Assembly (NCBI RefSeq): GCF_030733425.1
Contig: NZ_JASHIZ010000001.1
Span: forward strand, 124,001-188,000
Direction of reading: 5' to 3'
Length of the DNA: 64,000 bases
Source: Roseovarius sp. MMSF_3350
GTDB lineage: Bacteria; Pseudomonadota; Alphaproteobacteria; Rhodobacterales; Rhodobacteraceae
The position numbers and the translations under genes are program-made. Below the pieces are notes generated by a model that had not been told where the DNA came from, made no database searches, and worked only from the letters and a program-made list of their open reading frames with translations. This document shows positions 15,215-24,911 of the stretch, piece by piece; within the stretch, counting starts at the first letter, position 1, and each line of letters opens with the position of its first letter.

Positions 15215-15448
15215 ATGAAGAAACTTACGACACTCATCGCAGCAAGCGCTGTCGTTGCAGCTTCGGTTGCGCCGGCCGTCGCCCAGAACGCCCCCGCGAC
15301 CAACGATCCTTTCGTTTCGACGCAAGCGCAAGGCTCGCTGCTGTCCATCGGCGGCGTCACCTACGTTGTCGTCGGCGTCGTCGCTGCTGGCCTGATCGTG
15401 GCGCTGGCAGATGGCTCTTCCACCACGACGAGCCTCGTGCGCAACTGA
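15215..15448 (+). CDS. YjbE/GfcA-like small exported protein
   Basis: The 77-residue product has a signal peptide (M-K-K-L-T start, cleavage near AVAQ), a short linker, a hydrophobic Gly/Val/Ala segment (~47-65) and a Ser/Thr-rich end. This matches the layout of E. coli YjbE and GfcA, first genes of exopolysaccharide/capsule operons. GGAG lies 7 bp before the ATG. Here it is on the opposite strand to, and convergent with, the YjbF/YjbH genes. The call rests on layout and neighbours rather than strong identity. Confidence 0.6.
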   Translation: MKKLTTLIAASAVVAASVAPAVAQNAPATNDPFVSTQAQGSLLSIGGVTYVVVGVVAAGLIVALADGSSTTTSLVRN

Positions 15449-15473
15449 TCCGACCAAATATTCGATTAGTCTG

Positions 15474-15502
15474 GCGGGCCTTTCGGGGCCCGCTTTTCTT
15501 TT
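15474..15502 (+). terminator. Rho-independent terminator
   Basis: GCGGGCC and GGCCCGC arms with a 6-nt loop are followed by TTTTCTTTT, 26 bp beyond the stop of the YjbE-like gene. Confidence 0.8.
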
Positions 15503-15587
15503 GGAACAAGGCGAAACTGGAAGGTGGCTGCAAAGAAAGCAACTGACTGCCGCCAGTGCCCGCGCCGAAGAGTTCGAAGTGTCGCGC

Positions 15588-16283
15588 TCAGCGCAGATGG
15601 CTCAGCGTGAAGTACCCCAGGCCCTCGCCAAGCCAGGTGCGCGCTTCGACGATCCGTCCGCCGTCGCTCACCAGATAGTAATTGTCGAACGTACCGGTGT
15701 CGGTCTTGCAAAAAACGTCGACGCGCGTCACCTGAAGCCGAAGCGCGCCGCCTTCGTAGGTCTGGCGCCCATCCGGGGTAAAGGCGCAATAGGCTTCGGT
15801 TTCCTCGATCTGGTTTTCGCCGTCCAGATGCCGCAGGACCTGTCGTTCGATCCCGTCTTCACGCCGCGACAGCATTCCCAGCAAACCATTTACGCTGGAC
15901 GACATAAGGTCGGCGCCCAGTCCGCGGGTCGAGGTGATCACGCCGCCGCGCGTGGACACGCTGCGCCTTTCGGACGTTCCCCAGGCCGCCCAGGTGTTGT
16001 AGGGGCCATTGGTTTCGATCACACGGAGGACGGCGACGCTGCCGGTTTCCTCGATCCGCATCAGTGCAAACGGGCCGTCGCCGGACTGCAACGCGCGCTG
16101 CACCTCCCGCTGGACCACGCTGTCGGCGATCTGTTGTCTGGGCTGGTTCTGGTTGCGGCGGGAATCGATCAGGGTCTTTCCGACGGTCAGAAGCGAAACG
16201 CCCTGCCTGGTGTTCGTGCAGCCTGTCAAGGACAGCGCAGCCAGAAACCCGACCGCGAATAAAAGCGTCTTGCTCGGCCTCAT
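15588..16283 (-). CDS. YjbF/GfcB-family capsule/EPS lipoprotein
   Basis: The 231-residue product has a lipoprotein signal with lipobox L-T-G-C (Cys22), then a YjbF/GfcB-type domain with G-P-Y-x-T-W-A-x-W-G-T near residue 93 and a C-terminal Y-Y-L-V-S-D-G-G-R-I-V-E-A-R-T-W-L-G. The family belongs to group 4 capsule and Yjb exopolysaccharide loci. Its ATG overlaps the stop of the upstream yjbH-like gene, so they form an operon. YjbG/GfcC, usually between them in enterics, is missing. Confidence 0.85.
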   Translation of the reverse strand: MRPSKTLLFAVGFLAALSLTGCTNTRQGVSLLTVGKTLIDSRRNQNQPRQQIADSVVQREVQRALQSGDGPFALMRIEETGSVAVLRVIETNGPYNTWAAWGTSERRSVSTRGGVITSTRGLGADLMSSSVNGLLGMLSRREDGIERQVLRHLDGENQIEETEAYCAFTPDGRQTYEGGALRLQVTRVDVFCKTDTGTFDNYYLVSDGGRIVEARTWLGEGLGYFTLSHLR

Positions 16284-18400
16284 CTCCAGTATTTCCCCCA
16301 GCTCTTGGCAACTTCCGGCCGGTGTGACCCGCGTACGGTTTCGTAAAGGCGCCCGTCGACTTCCAGCCGCTGACCGCCGTCACGGGTGAGCGGGCGCAGG
16401 ACGCCGCTCGCCTTTTGCCTGGTCGGCTCGCCCACCAGCCAGGAAAACGGCACGGTAAACCGGATGCCCTTGTCAAAGGAGCCCTCGCCGAACTGGCTGG
16501 CGGACACGTCGGTGAAGGTGGCGAACGCGCCGACCTTCCAGCCGTTGGCGAATTCACGGTCGATCGTGATCGTGCCGCCCCAGTCGCCGGCCAGATAACG
16601 CCCCGCGTCGATCTGGCCGTGAAAGCCGTTCCCGAAATCGTAATAGGCCGACACGTGACCATTGAACTCCGGAATCGTGCCGCCCGGCGTCACCCGGGAA
16701 CGCAGGCCGAACTGTTGGTCGAAGTCGCGCGGATGCGTGTAGTTGATCTCGGCGCCAAGCGCGAAACGGCTGTCCACCGGCTTCCACAGGACCTCGCCGG
16801 AGACGCCCGCATACATGCGTTCCAGATATCCTGCCGTGACACGGCTGTAGAAATCGGGCCAGAGGCGCCCGTATTTCGCCACGGTGAGATTTTCGAGGAA
16901 GGGTTCGTCGGTTCTGTTGTAGCGGGCCACGTCCGAGCGCACATGCGGCAGCTGCGAGTTGTTGGGTCGGACGGCCTCGTCGAGATTGCCGATCACCTTC
17001 TGGCCGAGAGAGCCGGCAACGACCCACCCGGATCCCAGGTGATACTTGGCCTTGGCGCGAATGCCGACATCGCCGCGCAGCGGGTTGCCGGGATCGAACA
17101 GCGAGGTGCGCAGGTAGGGGCCGATCGTCCATTCGAACCGCGGATAGGTCTCCGGGAACGGATCGGGATAATCGCCAAAGCGCAGCGTGTCGGTAAAGCG
17201 CGCGGCGGCAAGCGCCTCGCGTGCCGGCCGGTGCTCCAGGCGCTCCAGGTCGGTGCGGCTGAACGAGATTGTGCTCGCCGGGATGCCGTTCTCGATCAGC
17301 GTCACATGCAGCATCTCGACCGAGGGCGGCAGTTCGCGGCTCATGCTCCGCAGGGTCCGGCCCAATGCCTGGGAGGTGGCGTCATACTTTGCGTTGCGGA
17401 TCCGCACATGCGCCGAGCGTCCGTTCAGGGTCAGCCCCTCGAGGTCGAGCTCGGATTGCTGAAGACTGCGATCCAGGGACGCGGTAATCGCCTCTTCCCG
17501 GCCCGGTTGCGTGGTCCAGCCCAGGTCTTCGGCGCTACGCGGACCGCGCACCGCGACGGGCAGCGGCGCCAACTCGGCCCCGCCCTTGACCGACGGGTTC
17601 TTCGGATTGAGGTTGAAGGTCAGCGCCGCGCCGAATTCTTCGCCATGCAGAGCAAAGGCCCGCAGCGATGTGTTCCGATTTAGCTGGTACGTCACGGCAA
17701 AGTTCCACGGGATCGACCGTTTCAGAATGCCGGCGGATTGCGCGGTGTCGTAGTTGTCGGAAGAATACTCGGCGCTCAGCAAAAGCTTGTCGGTCGCCTG
17801 ATAGCTGGCCCCGCCAAAGAAGGCGTAATCGCCCTGGAACCAGTCGTCGATGTTGAACTGCCCGCCAGTGCCGCCTTGGGCAAAACTGAACGGGGTGCGT
17901 GTCCCGAAGCTGCCGTCACTGGCATAGCTGCCGAATCGCCCGAAGCCCAGACCGCCGGTCACGAGCAGGCGGTCGCCGATCGACTTCGTGGCGACGATAT
18001 ATTCGCCGGACAAAAGGCCGGTCCCGACGAAATCCTGCAAACCGACCGAAACCGCGGGGGTGAAATCGGTCTCGTCGAACAGGCGGAACCGAAGGTCGAA
18101 ACTGCGGTCGTAATAGGTCGAGAAGGCCGGGGTGATATCTTCCGTTCCGGCATAACGAAAGCTACCTGACAGCCGGTCGGTGATCTGGAAACTCAGCGTC
18201 GTGCGGAAGAACCCGTCGAAATAGGTGATGTTGGTGCTCAGCTCGCCATCCGGCGCCGTTTCCGCCGTGGGCATGTCGATCAGGCCGCCGGGCGTACCAT
18301 AGTTGTTGGTCGTCAGCGTCGTAAGATCGTCGGCAATTGCCAGGGCCGGAAGGCCGAGCATCCCGAACGTGACCAAAACGCGTGTCGATTTGCGGATCAC
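16280..18400 (-). CDS. YjbH/GfcD-family outer-membrane exopolysaccharide protein
   Basis: The 706-residue product has a signal peptide (cleavage near AIA) and a long run of alternating short strands with aromatic girdle residues, typical of an outer-membrane beta barrel. The N-terminus, Y-G-T-P-G-L-I-D-M-P-T-A, matches the YjbH domain, and a C-terminal repeat of barrel-type strands follows. GfcD/YjbH is thought to help move polysaccharide across the outer membrane. The start is GTG at 18400, with GGAGGG upstream. It is coupled by ATGA to the YjbF gene. Confidence 0.87.
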   Translation of the reverse strand: MIRKSTRVLVTFGMLGLPALAIADDLTTLTTNNYGTPGGLIDMPTAETAPDGELSTNITYFDGFFRTTLSFQITDRLSGSFRYAGTEDITPAFSTYYDRSFDLRFRLFDETDFTPAVSVGLQDFVGTGLLSGEYIVATKSIGDRLLVTGGLGFGRFGSYASDGSFGTRTPFSFAQGGTGGQFNIDDWFQGDYAFFGGASYQATDKLLLSAEYSSDNYDTAQSAGILKRSIPWNFAVTYQLNRNTSLRAFALHGEEFGAALTFNLNPKNPSVKGGAELAPLPVAVRGPRSAEDLGWTTQPGREEAITASLDRSLQQSELDLEGLTLNGRSAHVRIRNAKYDATSQALGRTLRSMSRELPPSVEMLHVTLIENGIPASTISFSRTDLERLEHRPAREALAAARFTDTLRFGDYPDPFPETYPRFEWTIGPYLRTSLFDPGNPLRGDVGIRAKAKYHLGSGWVVAGSLGQKVIGNLDEAVRPNNSQLPHVRSDVARYNRTDEPFLENLTVAKYGRLWPDFYSRVTAGYLERMYAGVSGEVLWKPVDSRFALGAEINYTHPRDFDQQFGLRSRVTPGGTIPEFNGHVSAYYDFGNGFHGQIDAGRYLAGDWGGTITIDREFANGWKVGAFATFTDVSASQFGEGSFDKGIRFTVPFSWLVGEPTRQKASGVLRPLTRDGGQRLEVDGRLYETVRGSHRPEVAKSWGKYWR

Positions 18401-18516
18401 TGCGGGTTTCCCTCCATTGACGTCCCGTCGACGTTAGCCAACGCCACGCGATTCCGACACCGCCTGACGCGTCGTGACTTTCGATAGATGGCGGGAGTCA
18501 CATCAATACCACGTCT

Positions 18517-20049
18517 TCAGAGAAATACCGATGCCAGCAAGGTCGCCATGGCACCCAGCGTGATGCCCAGCACAAGCCATAGCACGGATTTCCAGCGCAG
18601 GCCGCGCGTCGGTTCCGGTTCGGGCGAGGATTGGCGGATCAACGCGCTTTCGACGATCTTCGGCAGGCGCGGCCCGTACCGCGACAGGACCATCAGCGTA
18701 CGGCGCAAGTCGCGCAACGCGGCGCCGGGGCCGATGTTCTTGCGGATGTAATCCTCGACCACGGGCTTGGCGACCTGCCAGATATTGGTCTGCGGGTTCA
18801 GGCTTCGGGCGACACCTTCGACGACCACCATCGTGCGTTGCAGAAGGATCAGCTCGGTCCGGGTTTCCATTCCGAATCTCTCTGTCACCTCAAAGAGATA
18901 GCTCAACAGCCCGCCCATCGAGATCTTCGAGGCATCCATGCCGAAAATCGGTTCGCCCACGGCCCTCAGGGCACGGGCGAACTCGTCCACGTCGCGGTCG
19001 GGGGGCACATAGCCTGCCTCGAAATGCACTTCGGCAACACGCTGGTAATCGCGCTTGATAAAGCCATACAGGATCTCGGCATAGACCCGGCGGGTGTATT
19101 CGTCGATATGCCCCATGATCCCGAAGTCATAGGCGATGATATCGCCATTCGGCGCGACCTTCAGGTTGCCCTGGTGCATGTCGGCGTGGAAGAACCCGTC
19201 GCGCAGGGCGTGCTTCAGGAACAGCTGCAGCACGCGCTCGGCAAGCTCCGCGCGGTCATGGCCCGCGGCATCGATCGCGGCGTTGTCGCCCATCGGTGCC
19301 CCGTCGGCCCATTCCATCACCATCACGCGCCGACCGGACATGTCCCAGTTCACGGCCGGTAGGCTGAAGCCCTTGTCCTCTGCGGTGTTTGCGGTGAACT
19401 CGCTGGCCGAGGCGGCTTCGAGGCGAAGGTCCAACTCTCCGATGACCACGCCCTCGAAATGGGCGATCACGTCGCGCGGTTTCAGTCGGCGGGCGGACGG
19501 GGACAGCACCTCGATCATGCGCGCCGCGAAATAGAAGGCGTCGATGTCCTTGCGGAAAGCCCGCTCGATTCCCGGGCGCAGCACCTTGACCGCCACGTCC
19601 TGCCCCGTCTCGCGCAGCCGTGCCTTGTGCACCTGCGCGATCGAGGCGGCGGCAATCGGGTCGCTGAACTCCGAGAAAACGGCGTCGACCGGCTGGCCCA
19701 TCGAGCTGGCGACACTGGCCTTGGCGACCTCCGCATCGAAGGGCGGCAGCTTGTCCTGCAACACTCGCAGTTCCTGCGCCAGCGCATCGCCCACGATGTC
19801 GGGCCGGGTCGAAAAGACCTGCCCGAACTTGATATAGGCCGGTCCCAGCGCCGTCAGCGCACGCAGGGCCGGCGGCATGCTGGTGTCGCCCTTGTAGCCC
19901 AGCCATTGGAACGGCCAGGCCAGGAACCGCATGGTCCCGCGCACCAGCGGCGGCGCGTCCATCGCATCCATGATCAGACCCATGGCGCCGGTGCGTTCCA
20001 GCGTGGCGCCCGTGCGGATCAGGCGCAGGAGGTTGTGTGGCCCGCGCAT
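18517..20049 (-). CDS. ubiB: UbiB, ubiquinone biosynthesis kinase-like protein
   Basis: The 510-residue protein has the UbiB/ABC1/ADCK kinase-like core: K-F-G-Q at the family KxGQ motif near 75, A-A-A-S-I-A-Q-V-H in place of a standard P-loop, V-K-V-L-R-P-G with the ATP-contact Lys, H-A-D-M-H-Q-G-N and Y-D-F-G. Two C-terminal hydrophobic helices are consistent with membrane attachment. It supports coenzyme Q assembly, probably through ATP-dependent lipid handling. It follows ubiE by 3 bp. Confidence 0.93.
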   Translation of the reverse strand: MRGPHNLLRLIRTGATLERTGAMGLIMDAMDAPPLVRGTMRFLAWPFQWLGYKGDTSMPPALRALTALGPAYIKFGQVFSTRPDIVGDALAQELRVLQDKLPPFDAEVAKASVASSMGQPVDAVFSEFSDPIAAASIAQVHKARLRETGQDVAVKVLRPGIERAFRKDIDAFYFAARMIEVLSPSARRLKPRDVIAHFEGVVIGELDLRLEAASASEFTANTAEDKGFSLPAVNWDMSGRRVMVMEWADGAPMGDNAAIDAAGHDRAELAERVLQLFLKHALRDGFFHADMHQGNLKVAPNGDIIAYDFGIMGHIDEYTRRVYAEILYGFIKRDYQRVAEVHFEAGYVPPDRDVDEFARALRAVGEPIFGMDASKISMGGLLSYLFEVTERFGMETRTELILLQRTMVVVEGVARSLNPQTNIWQVAKPVVEDYIRKNIGPGAALRDLRRTLMVLSRYGPRLPKIVESALIRQSSPEPEPTRGLRWKSVLWLVLGITLGAMATLLASVFL

Positions 20050-20052
20050 GGT

Positions 20053-20796
20053 TCAGATCTTCCAGCCGGAATGCAGACAGGCGATTCCCATGCTGAGGTT
20101 GCGGTACTTGGCCTGCTCGAACCCGGCCTGGCGCACCATGCCCAGGAACGTTTCCTGGTCCGGGAACTTTCGGATCGATTCCACAAGATACTGATAGCTG
20201 TCGCGATCCCCGGCAATCACCTGGCCCATCTGGGGAATGATGTTGAAGGAATAGAGGTCATAGACCTTCTGCATCAGGTCATTGGGGATCTGGCTGAACT
20301 CCAGCACCATCAGCCGCCCGCCGGGTTTCAGCACGCGAAAGGCCTCGTTCAGGGCCTCCTGCGGGCGCGTCACGTTCCGGATGCCGAAGCTGATCGTGTA
20401 GACGTCGAAACTGTTATCGGCAAAGGGCAGCGCCATCGCGTCGCCCACCACCCAGTCGAGGCTCGCAGCCATTTGTTCCGCCTCGGCCCGCTTGCGGCCC
20501 TCGACCAGCATCGGCTCGGTCAGGTCCAGCACGGTCGCATGGCCCGAACCGGCGCGTTTGAGAAACCGAAAGGCGATGTCGCCGGTGCCGCCCGCCACGT
20601 CCAGCAGACGTTGCCCCGGGCGCGGCGCCAGCCAGTCCATCATCGCGTCCTTCCAGACGCGGTGGATGCCAAAGGACATCGCGTCGTTCATCACGTCGTA
20701 TTTCGACGCGACCGAACCGAACACGCCGCGCACGCGGCCCGCCTTTTCCTCCTCGGGGATGTCCTCATATCCGAAATGCGTTGTTTTCCCGGTCAT
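20053..20796 (-). CDS. ubiE: Ubiquinone/menaquinone C-methyltransferase UbiE
   Basis: The 247-residue class I SAM methyltransferase catalyses C-methylation in ubiquinone synthesis. The SAM site [11 protein letters not shown] is at ~70, D-L-T-E-P-M-L follows at ~100, and the family S-F-G-I-R-N-V-T is at ~140. It is divergent from mutM and co-transcribed with ubiB, an order common in Rhodobacteraceae. Confidence 0.95.
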   Translation of the reverse strand: MTGKTTHFGYEDIPEEEKAGRVRGVFGSVASKYDVMNDAMSFGIHRVWKDAMMDWLAPRPGQRLLDVAGGTGDIAFRFLKRAGSGHATVLDLTEPMLVEGRKRAEAEQMAASLDWVVGDAMALPFADNSFDVYTISFGIRNVTRPQEALNEAFRVLKPGGRLMVLEFSQIPNDLMQKVYDLYSFNIIPQMGQVIAGDRDSYQYLVESIRKFPDQETFLGMVRQAGFEQAKYRNLSMGIACLHSGWKI

Positions 20797-20891
20797 TTAT
20801 CCCCGCGGCCTTGCCGTTTGATCCTCAAGTCCTTCTTATAGGTCGCCGGGGGCGGGTTACAATGCGCCCGTTTGGTCGCAGAGGAGGCGGA

Positions 20892-21743
20892 ATGCCGGAA
20901 TTGCCAGAGGTCGAGACAGTGCGCCGCGGGCTGGAGCCCGCGATGACCGGTGCCGTGATCGCGTCGGCTCAGGTCAACCGCCCCGACCTGCGCTGGCCTT
21001 TCCCTCCGGGCATGGCCGACCGGCTCACCGGACAGCGTGTCCTGGGCCTGCGGCGGCGGTCGAAATACATCCTTGCCGATTTGTCGTCGGGCGAGACGCT
21101 TCTGATCCACCTCGGCATGTCCGGCCGCATCCTGATCTCGGGCGATCCGCTGGGACAGTTCGTGCACGACCATCCCGCGACGGAGAAACACGACCACGTG
21201 GTGCTCGACATGGCCAATGGCGCCCGCATCACCTTCAACGATCCGCGCCGCTTCGGCGCGATGGACCTGATGGCCACTGCCAACGCCGAGGCGCATCCCC
21301 TGCTGGCCAAGCTGGGCCCCGAACCGCTGGGCAACCAGTTCGACGAACCCTACCTGGTCGCCGCGCTGGCGGGAAAAAACACCCCTATCAAATCGGCCCT
21401 GCTGGATCAGCGAATCGTCGCGGGGCTGGGCAATATCTACGTCTGCGAGGCGCTTTTCCGGGCCGGTATATCGCCCCTGCGCCGCGCCGGTCGCATCGCG
21501 GTCAGGCGGGCCGCGGCCCTGGTGCCGATCATCCGTGCCGTGCTGAACGACGCGATTCTCGCCGGCGGATCCTCCTTGCGCGATTTCCGCCAAGCCGATG
21601 GAGAGCTTGGATATTTTCAGCACAGCTTTGACGTCTACGACCGCGAGGGCGCCCCCTGCCGCCGCGCCGGTTGCCAGGGAAATGTGCGCCGTGTGGTGCA
21701 ATCGGGGCGTTCCAGCTTCTATTGCGCGACTTGCCAAAGATAA
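20892..21743 (+). CDS. mutM: Formamidopyrimidine-DNA glycosylase
   Basis: The 283-residue base-excision repair enzyme removes 8-oxoguanine and formamidopyrimidines. It starts with the required P-E-L-P-E-V-E-T after Met; Pro2 is the catalytic nucleophile. It carries a helix-two-turn-helix and ends in a four-Cys zinc finger (C-x4-C then C-x2-C). The ATG at 20892 is fixed by that N-terminus and by GAGGAGG upstream. It is divergent from ubiE. Confidence 0.96.
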   Translation: MPELPEVETVRRGLEPAMTGAVIASAQVNRPDLRWPFPPGMADRLTGQRVLGLRRRSKYILADLSSGETLLIHLGMSGRILISGDPLGQFVHDHPATEKHDHVVLDMANGARITFNDPRRFGAMDLMATANAEAHPLLAKLGPEPLGNQFDEPYLVAALAGKNTPIKSALLDQRIVAGLGNIYVCEALFRAGISPLRRAGRIAVRRAAALVPIIRAVLNDAILAGGSSLRDFRQADGELGYFQHSFDVYDREGAPCRRAGCQGNVRRVVQSGRSSFYCATCQR

Positions 21744-21808
21744 CCTTGATCCGACTGCCTCAAATGGTAATGACTCAACTCTGACAGAAACAAGCGAAAG
21801 CAGATTTC

Positions 21809-22585
21809 ATGGCCTATGAGACGATCATCGTCGAAGTAGAAGACCACGTCGCCAAGATTACCCTGAACCGCCCCGATGCCCTCAATGCCCTCAACGATCA
21901 GTTGCTGGGCGAGCTTGTCGACGCGTTGCAGGATGCCGAGGGCAACGACAAGGTGCGCTGCATCGTGATCACCGGCTCGGAAAAGGCTTTCGCCGCCGGT
22001 GCGGACATCAAGATGATGGCCGAGAAATCCTTTGTCGACGTGTTCTCGGGCAACCTGTTCGGCCCCGAGGCGGACGCCATCGTGCGCATCCGCAAACCGA
22101 TCATCGCCGCCGTGTCGGGGTATGCGCTGGGCGGCGGGTGCGAGCTTGCGATGATGTGCGATTTCATCATCGCCGCCGACAACGCCAAGTTCGGCCAGCC
22201 CGAGATCAACCTCGGCGTCATGGCCGGGATGGGCGGCAGCCAGCGCCTGACCCGGTTCATCGGCAAATCGAAATCCATGGACATGAACCTGACGGGCCGG
22301 TTCATGGACGCCGAAGAGGCCGACCGCTCGGGTCTCGTCAGCCGCGTCGTTCCCGCAAAGAAACTGATGGAAGAGGCCATGGCCGCCGCCGGCAAGATTG
22401 CCGAGAAGTCCATGATCACCGTCATGGCGGTCAAGGAAGCGGTCAACCGTTCCTACGAGGTGCCGCTGGCCGAGGGGCTCTTGTTCGAGCGCCGCGTCTT
22501 CCACTCCCTCTTCGCGACCGAGGACCAGAAGGAAGGCATGGCGGCCTTCGCCGAGAAACGCGAAGCGCAGTTTCGCGACAAGTAG
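21809..22585 (+). CDS. Enoyl-CoA hydratase
   Basis: The 258-residue crotonase-family enzyme hydrates trans-2-enoyl-CoA in beta-oxidation. It shows F-A-A-G-A-D-I-K for the first oxyanion-hole segment, [11 protein letters not shown] for the second, and both catalytic Glu regions at expected spacing. It lies between mutM and rpsT, a position usual for this family in Rhodobacteraceae. The start lacks a strong ribosome site. Confidence 0.92.
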   Translation: MAYETIIVEVEDHVAKITLNRPDALNALNDQLLGELVDALQDAEGNDKVRCIVITGSEKAFAAGADIKMMAEKSFVDVFSGNLFGPEADAIVRIRKPIIAAVSGYALGGGCELAMMCDFIIAADNAKFGQPEINLGVMAGMGGSQRLTRFIGKSKSMDMNLTGRFMDAEEADRSGLVSRVVPAKKLMEEAMAAAGKIAEKSMITVMAVKEAVNRSYEVPLAEGLLFERRVFHSLFATEDQKEGMAAFAEKREAQFRDK

Positions 22586-22587
22586 AG

Positions 22588-22612
22588 CCGAGGGGCATCC
22601 TGCCCCCGGCCC
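22588..22612. terminator. Shared hairpin between convergent genes
   Basis: GGGGC-atcct-GCCCC with flanking C/G pairs sits between the convergent stops of the enoyl-CoA hydratase and the SHMT-like gene. It could end both transcripts. The T runs are short. Confidence 0.4.
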
Positions 22613-22616
22613 CGTT

Positions 22617-23930
22617 TCAGATCACGAAATGCAAGGTGTCGAACCGCTTGCGCAACGCTTGAGTCCGCGATGCGACGGCCTCCGCGTCTCCGGTCAGGCC
22701 TTCTTGTATCAACGCCGCAAGTGCCGGCGCGTCCCCTGGCGTGACGCCCCAGCGCACCAGTTCCGGCGTGCCGATGCGCAGACCGTTCATATCGCCCGGC
22801 ACCTCCGCGATGGGCAGGCCGATCCCGCAGGCCAGGAACCCGGCCTTGCGCAAGGTCTTGGACGCCGCTTGACCGCCGCCGTACCGTGCCGCCTCGACCG
22901 CGAACTGATGCGAACCGGTGTATCCCTGCGGCGTCTCGAACACCGGAATGCCGTGTGTCGCCAATGCCTCCGCCAGAGCCTTGGACAGGTCGATCATGGC
23001 CTGCGCGTAGGCTTGCCCATGCTCGCGCCAGTCCAGCATCGACACCGCCAGCGCCGCTGACTTGGAGGCATCGAAATTCGCGGTCATGCCGGGGAATGCG
23101 ATGGCGTCCAGCCGTTCGGCCAACTCCGCCTCGTTGGTCACGATCACACCGCCCGCCGGGCCGCCAAGGCTCTTGTAGGTGCTCATCGTCATCAGATGCG
23201 CCCCTTCGGAAAGGGGATTCTTCCATGCTCGACCGGCAATGATCCCGCATTGATGCGCGGCGTCGAACATGACCTTCGCGCCCACGCTGTCGGCGATGGC
23301 GCGCACCTGGGCCACCGGATGCTCGAACAGGTTCAGCGACCCGCCCACGGTGATCAGCGCGGGTTTGTGCTGTTGTGCAATGTCGCGCAACGCGTCCAGA
23401 TCAATCGTGTATCCATCCGCATTGACCGGCGCCGGGACGGTGCGCAGGCCGAACAGGCCGGCACATCCATCGGCATGGTGGGTGACATGCCCGCCGATGG
23501 TGGCCGGTGGGGCGATGATCGTATCTCCCGGCCTGCAGGTGGATATGAACGCATATAGGTTCGCCAACGCCCCAGAAGGCACGCGGATCTCGGCAAACTT
23601 CGCCTGAAAGACTTCGGCGACCAGCTCGGCTGCGATGACTTCGATCTCCTCGATGGCCTCCAGCCCCATCTCATACTTGTCGCCCGGATAGCCCAGCGAC
23701 GGGCGCGAACCGATGCCCGACGCCAGCAGCGCCTCGGCCCGCGGGTTCATGACATTCGTCGCCGGGTTCAGGTTGAAGCATTCGCGCTCGTGTATTTCGC
23801 GGTTCTGCGCGGCCAGCGCCTCGATCCGGGTGGCAATCGCAGCGCTGGTTTCCGAGCCTGTCCGGGTCGCGATGGTCTGAACCAGCGTCTCGCATTTCGC
23901 GGGCACCCAGTTCCGGTGGGCAAGGGTCAT
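22617..23930 (-). CDS. SHMT-like PLP-dependent enzyme (fold type I)
   Basis: The 437-residue protein belongs to the serine hydroxymethyltransferase-like branch of fold-type-I PLP enzymes. Visible are Y-P-G-D-K-Y near 81 (like the SHMT Y-A-E-G-Y-P-G region), V-M-F-D-A-A-H near 223 for the PLP-ring Asp and His, and [11 protein letters not shown] with the probable Schiff-base Lys253. Canonical GlyA has T-H-K-T-L-R-G-P-R-G-G, and the overall divergence shows this is not the housekeeping SHMT. Substrates in such relatives include alpha-methylserine or other beta-hydroxy amino acids; here it is unknown. It sits as a minus-strand insertion between enoyl-CoA hydratase and rpsT. Confidence 0.8.
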   Translation of the reverse strand: MTLAHRNWVPAKCETLVQTIATRTGSETSAAIATRIEALAAQNREIHERECFNLNPATNVMNPRAEALLASGIGSRPSLGYPGDKYEMGLEAIEEIEVIAAELVAEVFQAKFAEIRVPSGALANLYAFISTCRPGDTIIAPPATIGGHVTHHADGCAGLFGLRTVPAPVNADGYTIDLDALRDIAQQHKPALITVGGSLNLFEHPVAQVRAIADSVGAKVMFDAAHQCGIIAGRAWKNPLSEGAHLMTMSTYKSLGGPAGGVIVTNEAELAERLDAIAFPGMTANFDASKSAALAVSMLDWREHGQAYAQAMIDLSKALAEALATHGIPVFETPQGYTGSHQFAVEAARYGGGQAASKTLRKAGFLACGIGLPIAEVPGDMNGLRIGTPELVRWGVTPGDAPALAALIQEGLTGDAEAVASRTQALRKRFDTLHFVI

Positions 23931-24159
23931 ATTGGTCTCTCCGGTTACGTCGGTCGGATCATGCCGGGCGCACAGCGCGGGCGAAAGCGGTTTTCATCGA
24001 TTCCCGCTTTGCTTTTGCGGCATTTGCCGCTATACGCCTGCGCCATACATGCGCGTGCGGCCCGCTCTGGCCAGAATCATTCCGGCCCCTGGCCTGCCGG
24101 AACGGGCTCGTCCGCGTGCAGATCTGAAACGTAACGACAGACCCGAAAAGGTTCACAGC

Positions 24160-24423
24160 ATGGCCAATACTCTCCAGTCCAAGAAGCGCGCGCGCCAGAA
24201 CGCCCGCCGCCTCGATGTCAACAAAGCGCGCCGCTCGCGGATTCGCACCTTCCTGCGCAAAGTCGAGGAAGCCATCGCGTCCGGTGACAAGGAAGCCGCA
24301 CAAAATGCACTCCGTGCCGCGCAGCCCGAACTGATGCGCGGCGTTTCCAAGGGAGTGTTTCATAAAAACACCGCTTCCCGGAAAATGTCGCGACTGTCTT
24401 CGCGGGTCAAATCGCTGGGCTGA
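24160..24423 (+). CDS. rpsT: 30S ribosomal protein S20
   Basis: The 87-residue basic protein opens with [13 protein letters not shown] and ends with helix-rich Lys/Arg repeats, the S20 pattern. It binds 16S rRNA in the body of the small subunit. It is located upstream of dnaA, as in many alphaproteobacteria, and is followed by a strong terminator. Confidence 0.97.
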   Translation: MANTLQSKKRARQNARRLDVNKARRSRIRTFLRKVEEAIASGDKEAAQNALRAAQPELMRGVSKGVFHKNTASRKMSRLSSRVKSLG

Positions 24424-24450
24424 TCCGCCAACCTAAGCTATTGAAGGAAA

Positions 24451-24480
24451 AGGTGCCGAATCGTCCGGCACCTTTTTTTT
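24451..24480 (+). terminator. Rho-independent terminator of rpsT
   Basis: AGGTGCCG and CGGCACCT arms with a 7-nt loop are followed by an unbroken T run, 27 bp beyond the rpsT stop. Confidence 0.93.
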
Positions 24481-24911
24481 ATGGCTATGAACGACTCGGG
24501 TCCGCGCGATTTTTTCACGGTAAAGAATGTGTCAAGCGCTAAGAACAGTTGCCGCCGCGCGGACTCAATTGCTAGTTTATCCGAGCGATTCACGCTTGGG
24601 GGGACAGGCGCCCGAACCGGAACAGACGATCTACTGCTCTGATCGTCCCGGTGCATCCGACTGGTGTCGGAGGGCATATTGTCCAACGGAATTGGCGCGA
24701 TCCATGCGGCTTGCCTTACGATTGTGGGGACGACACAGGGCCAGCGCATGGGGGCGTCCTGACAATGGCCAGCAGGCTTCCCGCCCGGTACATCTATCGG
24801 GCGAAGGGGTGTGGCTTGTCGATTCTTGACCGAACCGGGAACGCATACTTGTGGGTGCGCCAGTCGAGGGCGTGCCGGGGCGAAACAACAAGACCGCGGA
24901 ACGGGATAAAA
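24481..24911. other. dnaA upstream region, no gene seen
   Basis: This 431-bp gap must hold the dnaA promoter. I searched by eye for DnaA boxes (TTATCCACA) and found only poor partial matches, with no AT-rich unwinding element, so I cannot place an origin here. An in-frame extension of dnaA back to 24651 exists but has no ribosome site. Confidence 0.5.

Noticed and set aside
24481..24911. Chromosomal origin upstream of dnaA
   Set aside because: Only poor partial DnaA boxes and no AT-rich unwinding segment are seen, so an origin cannot be claimed.
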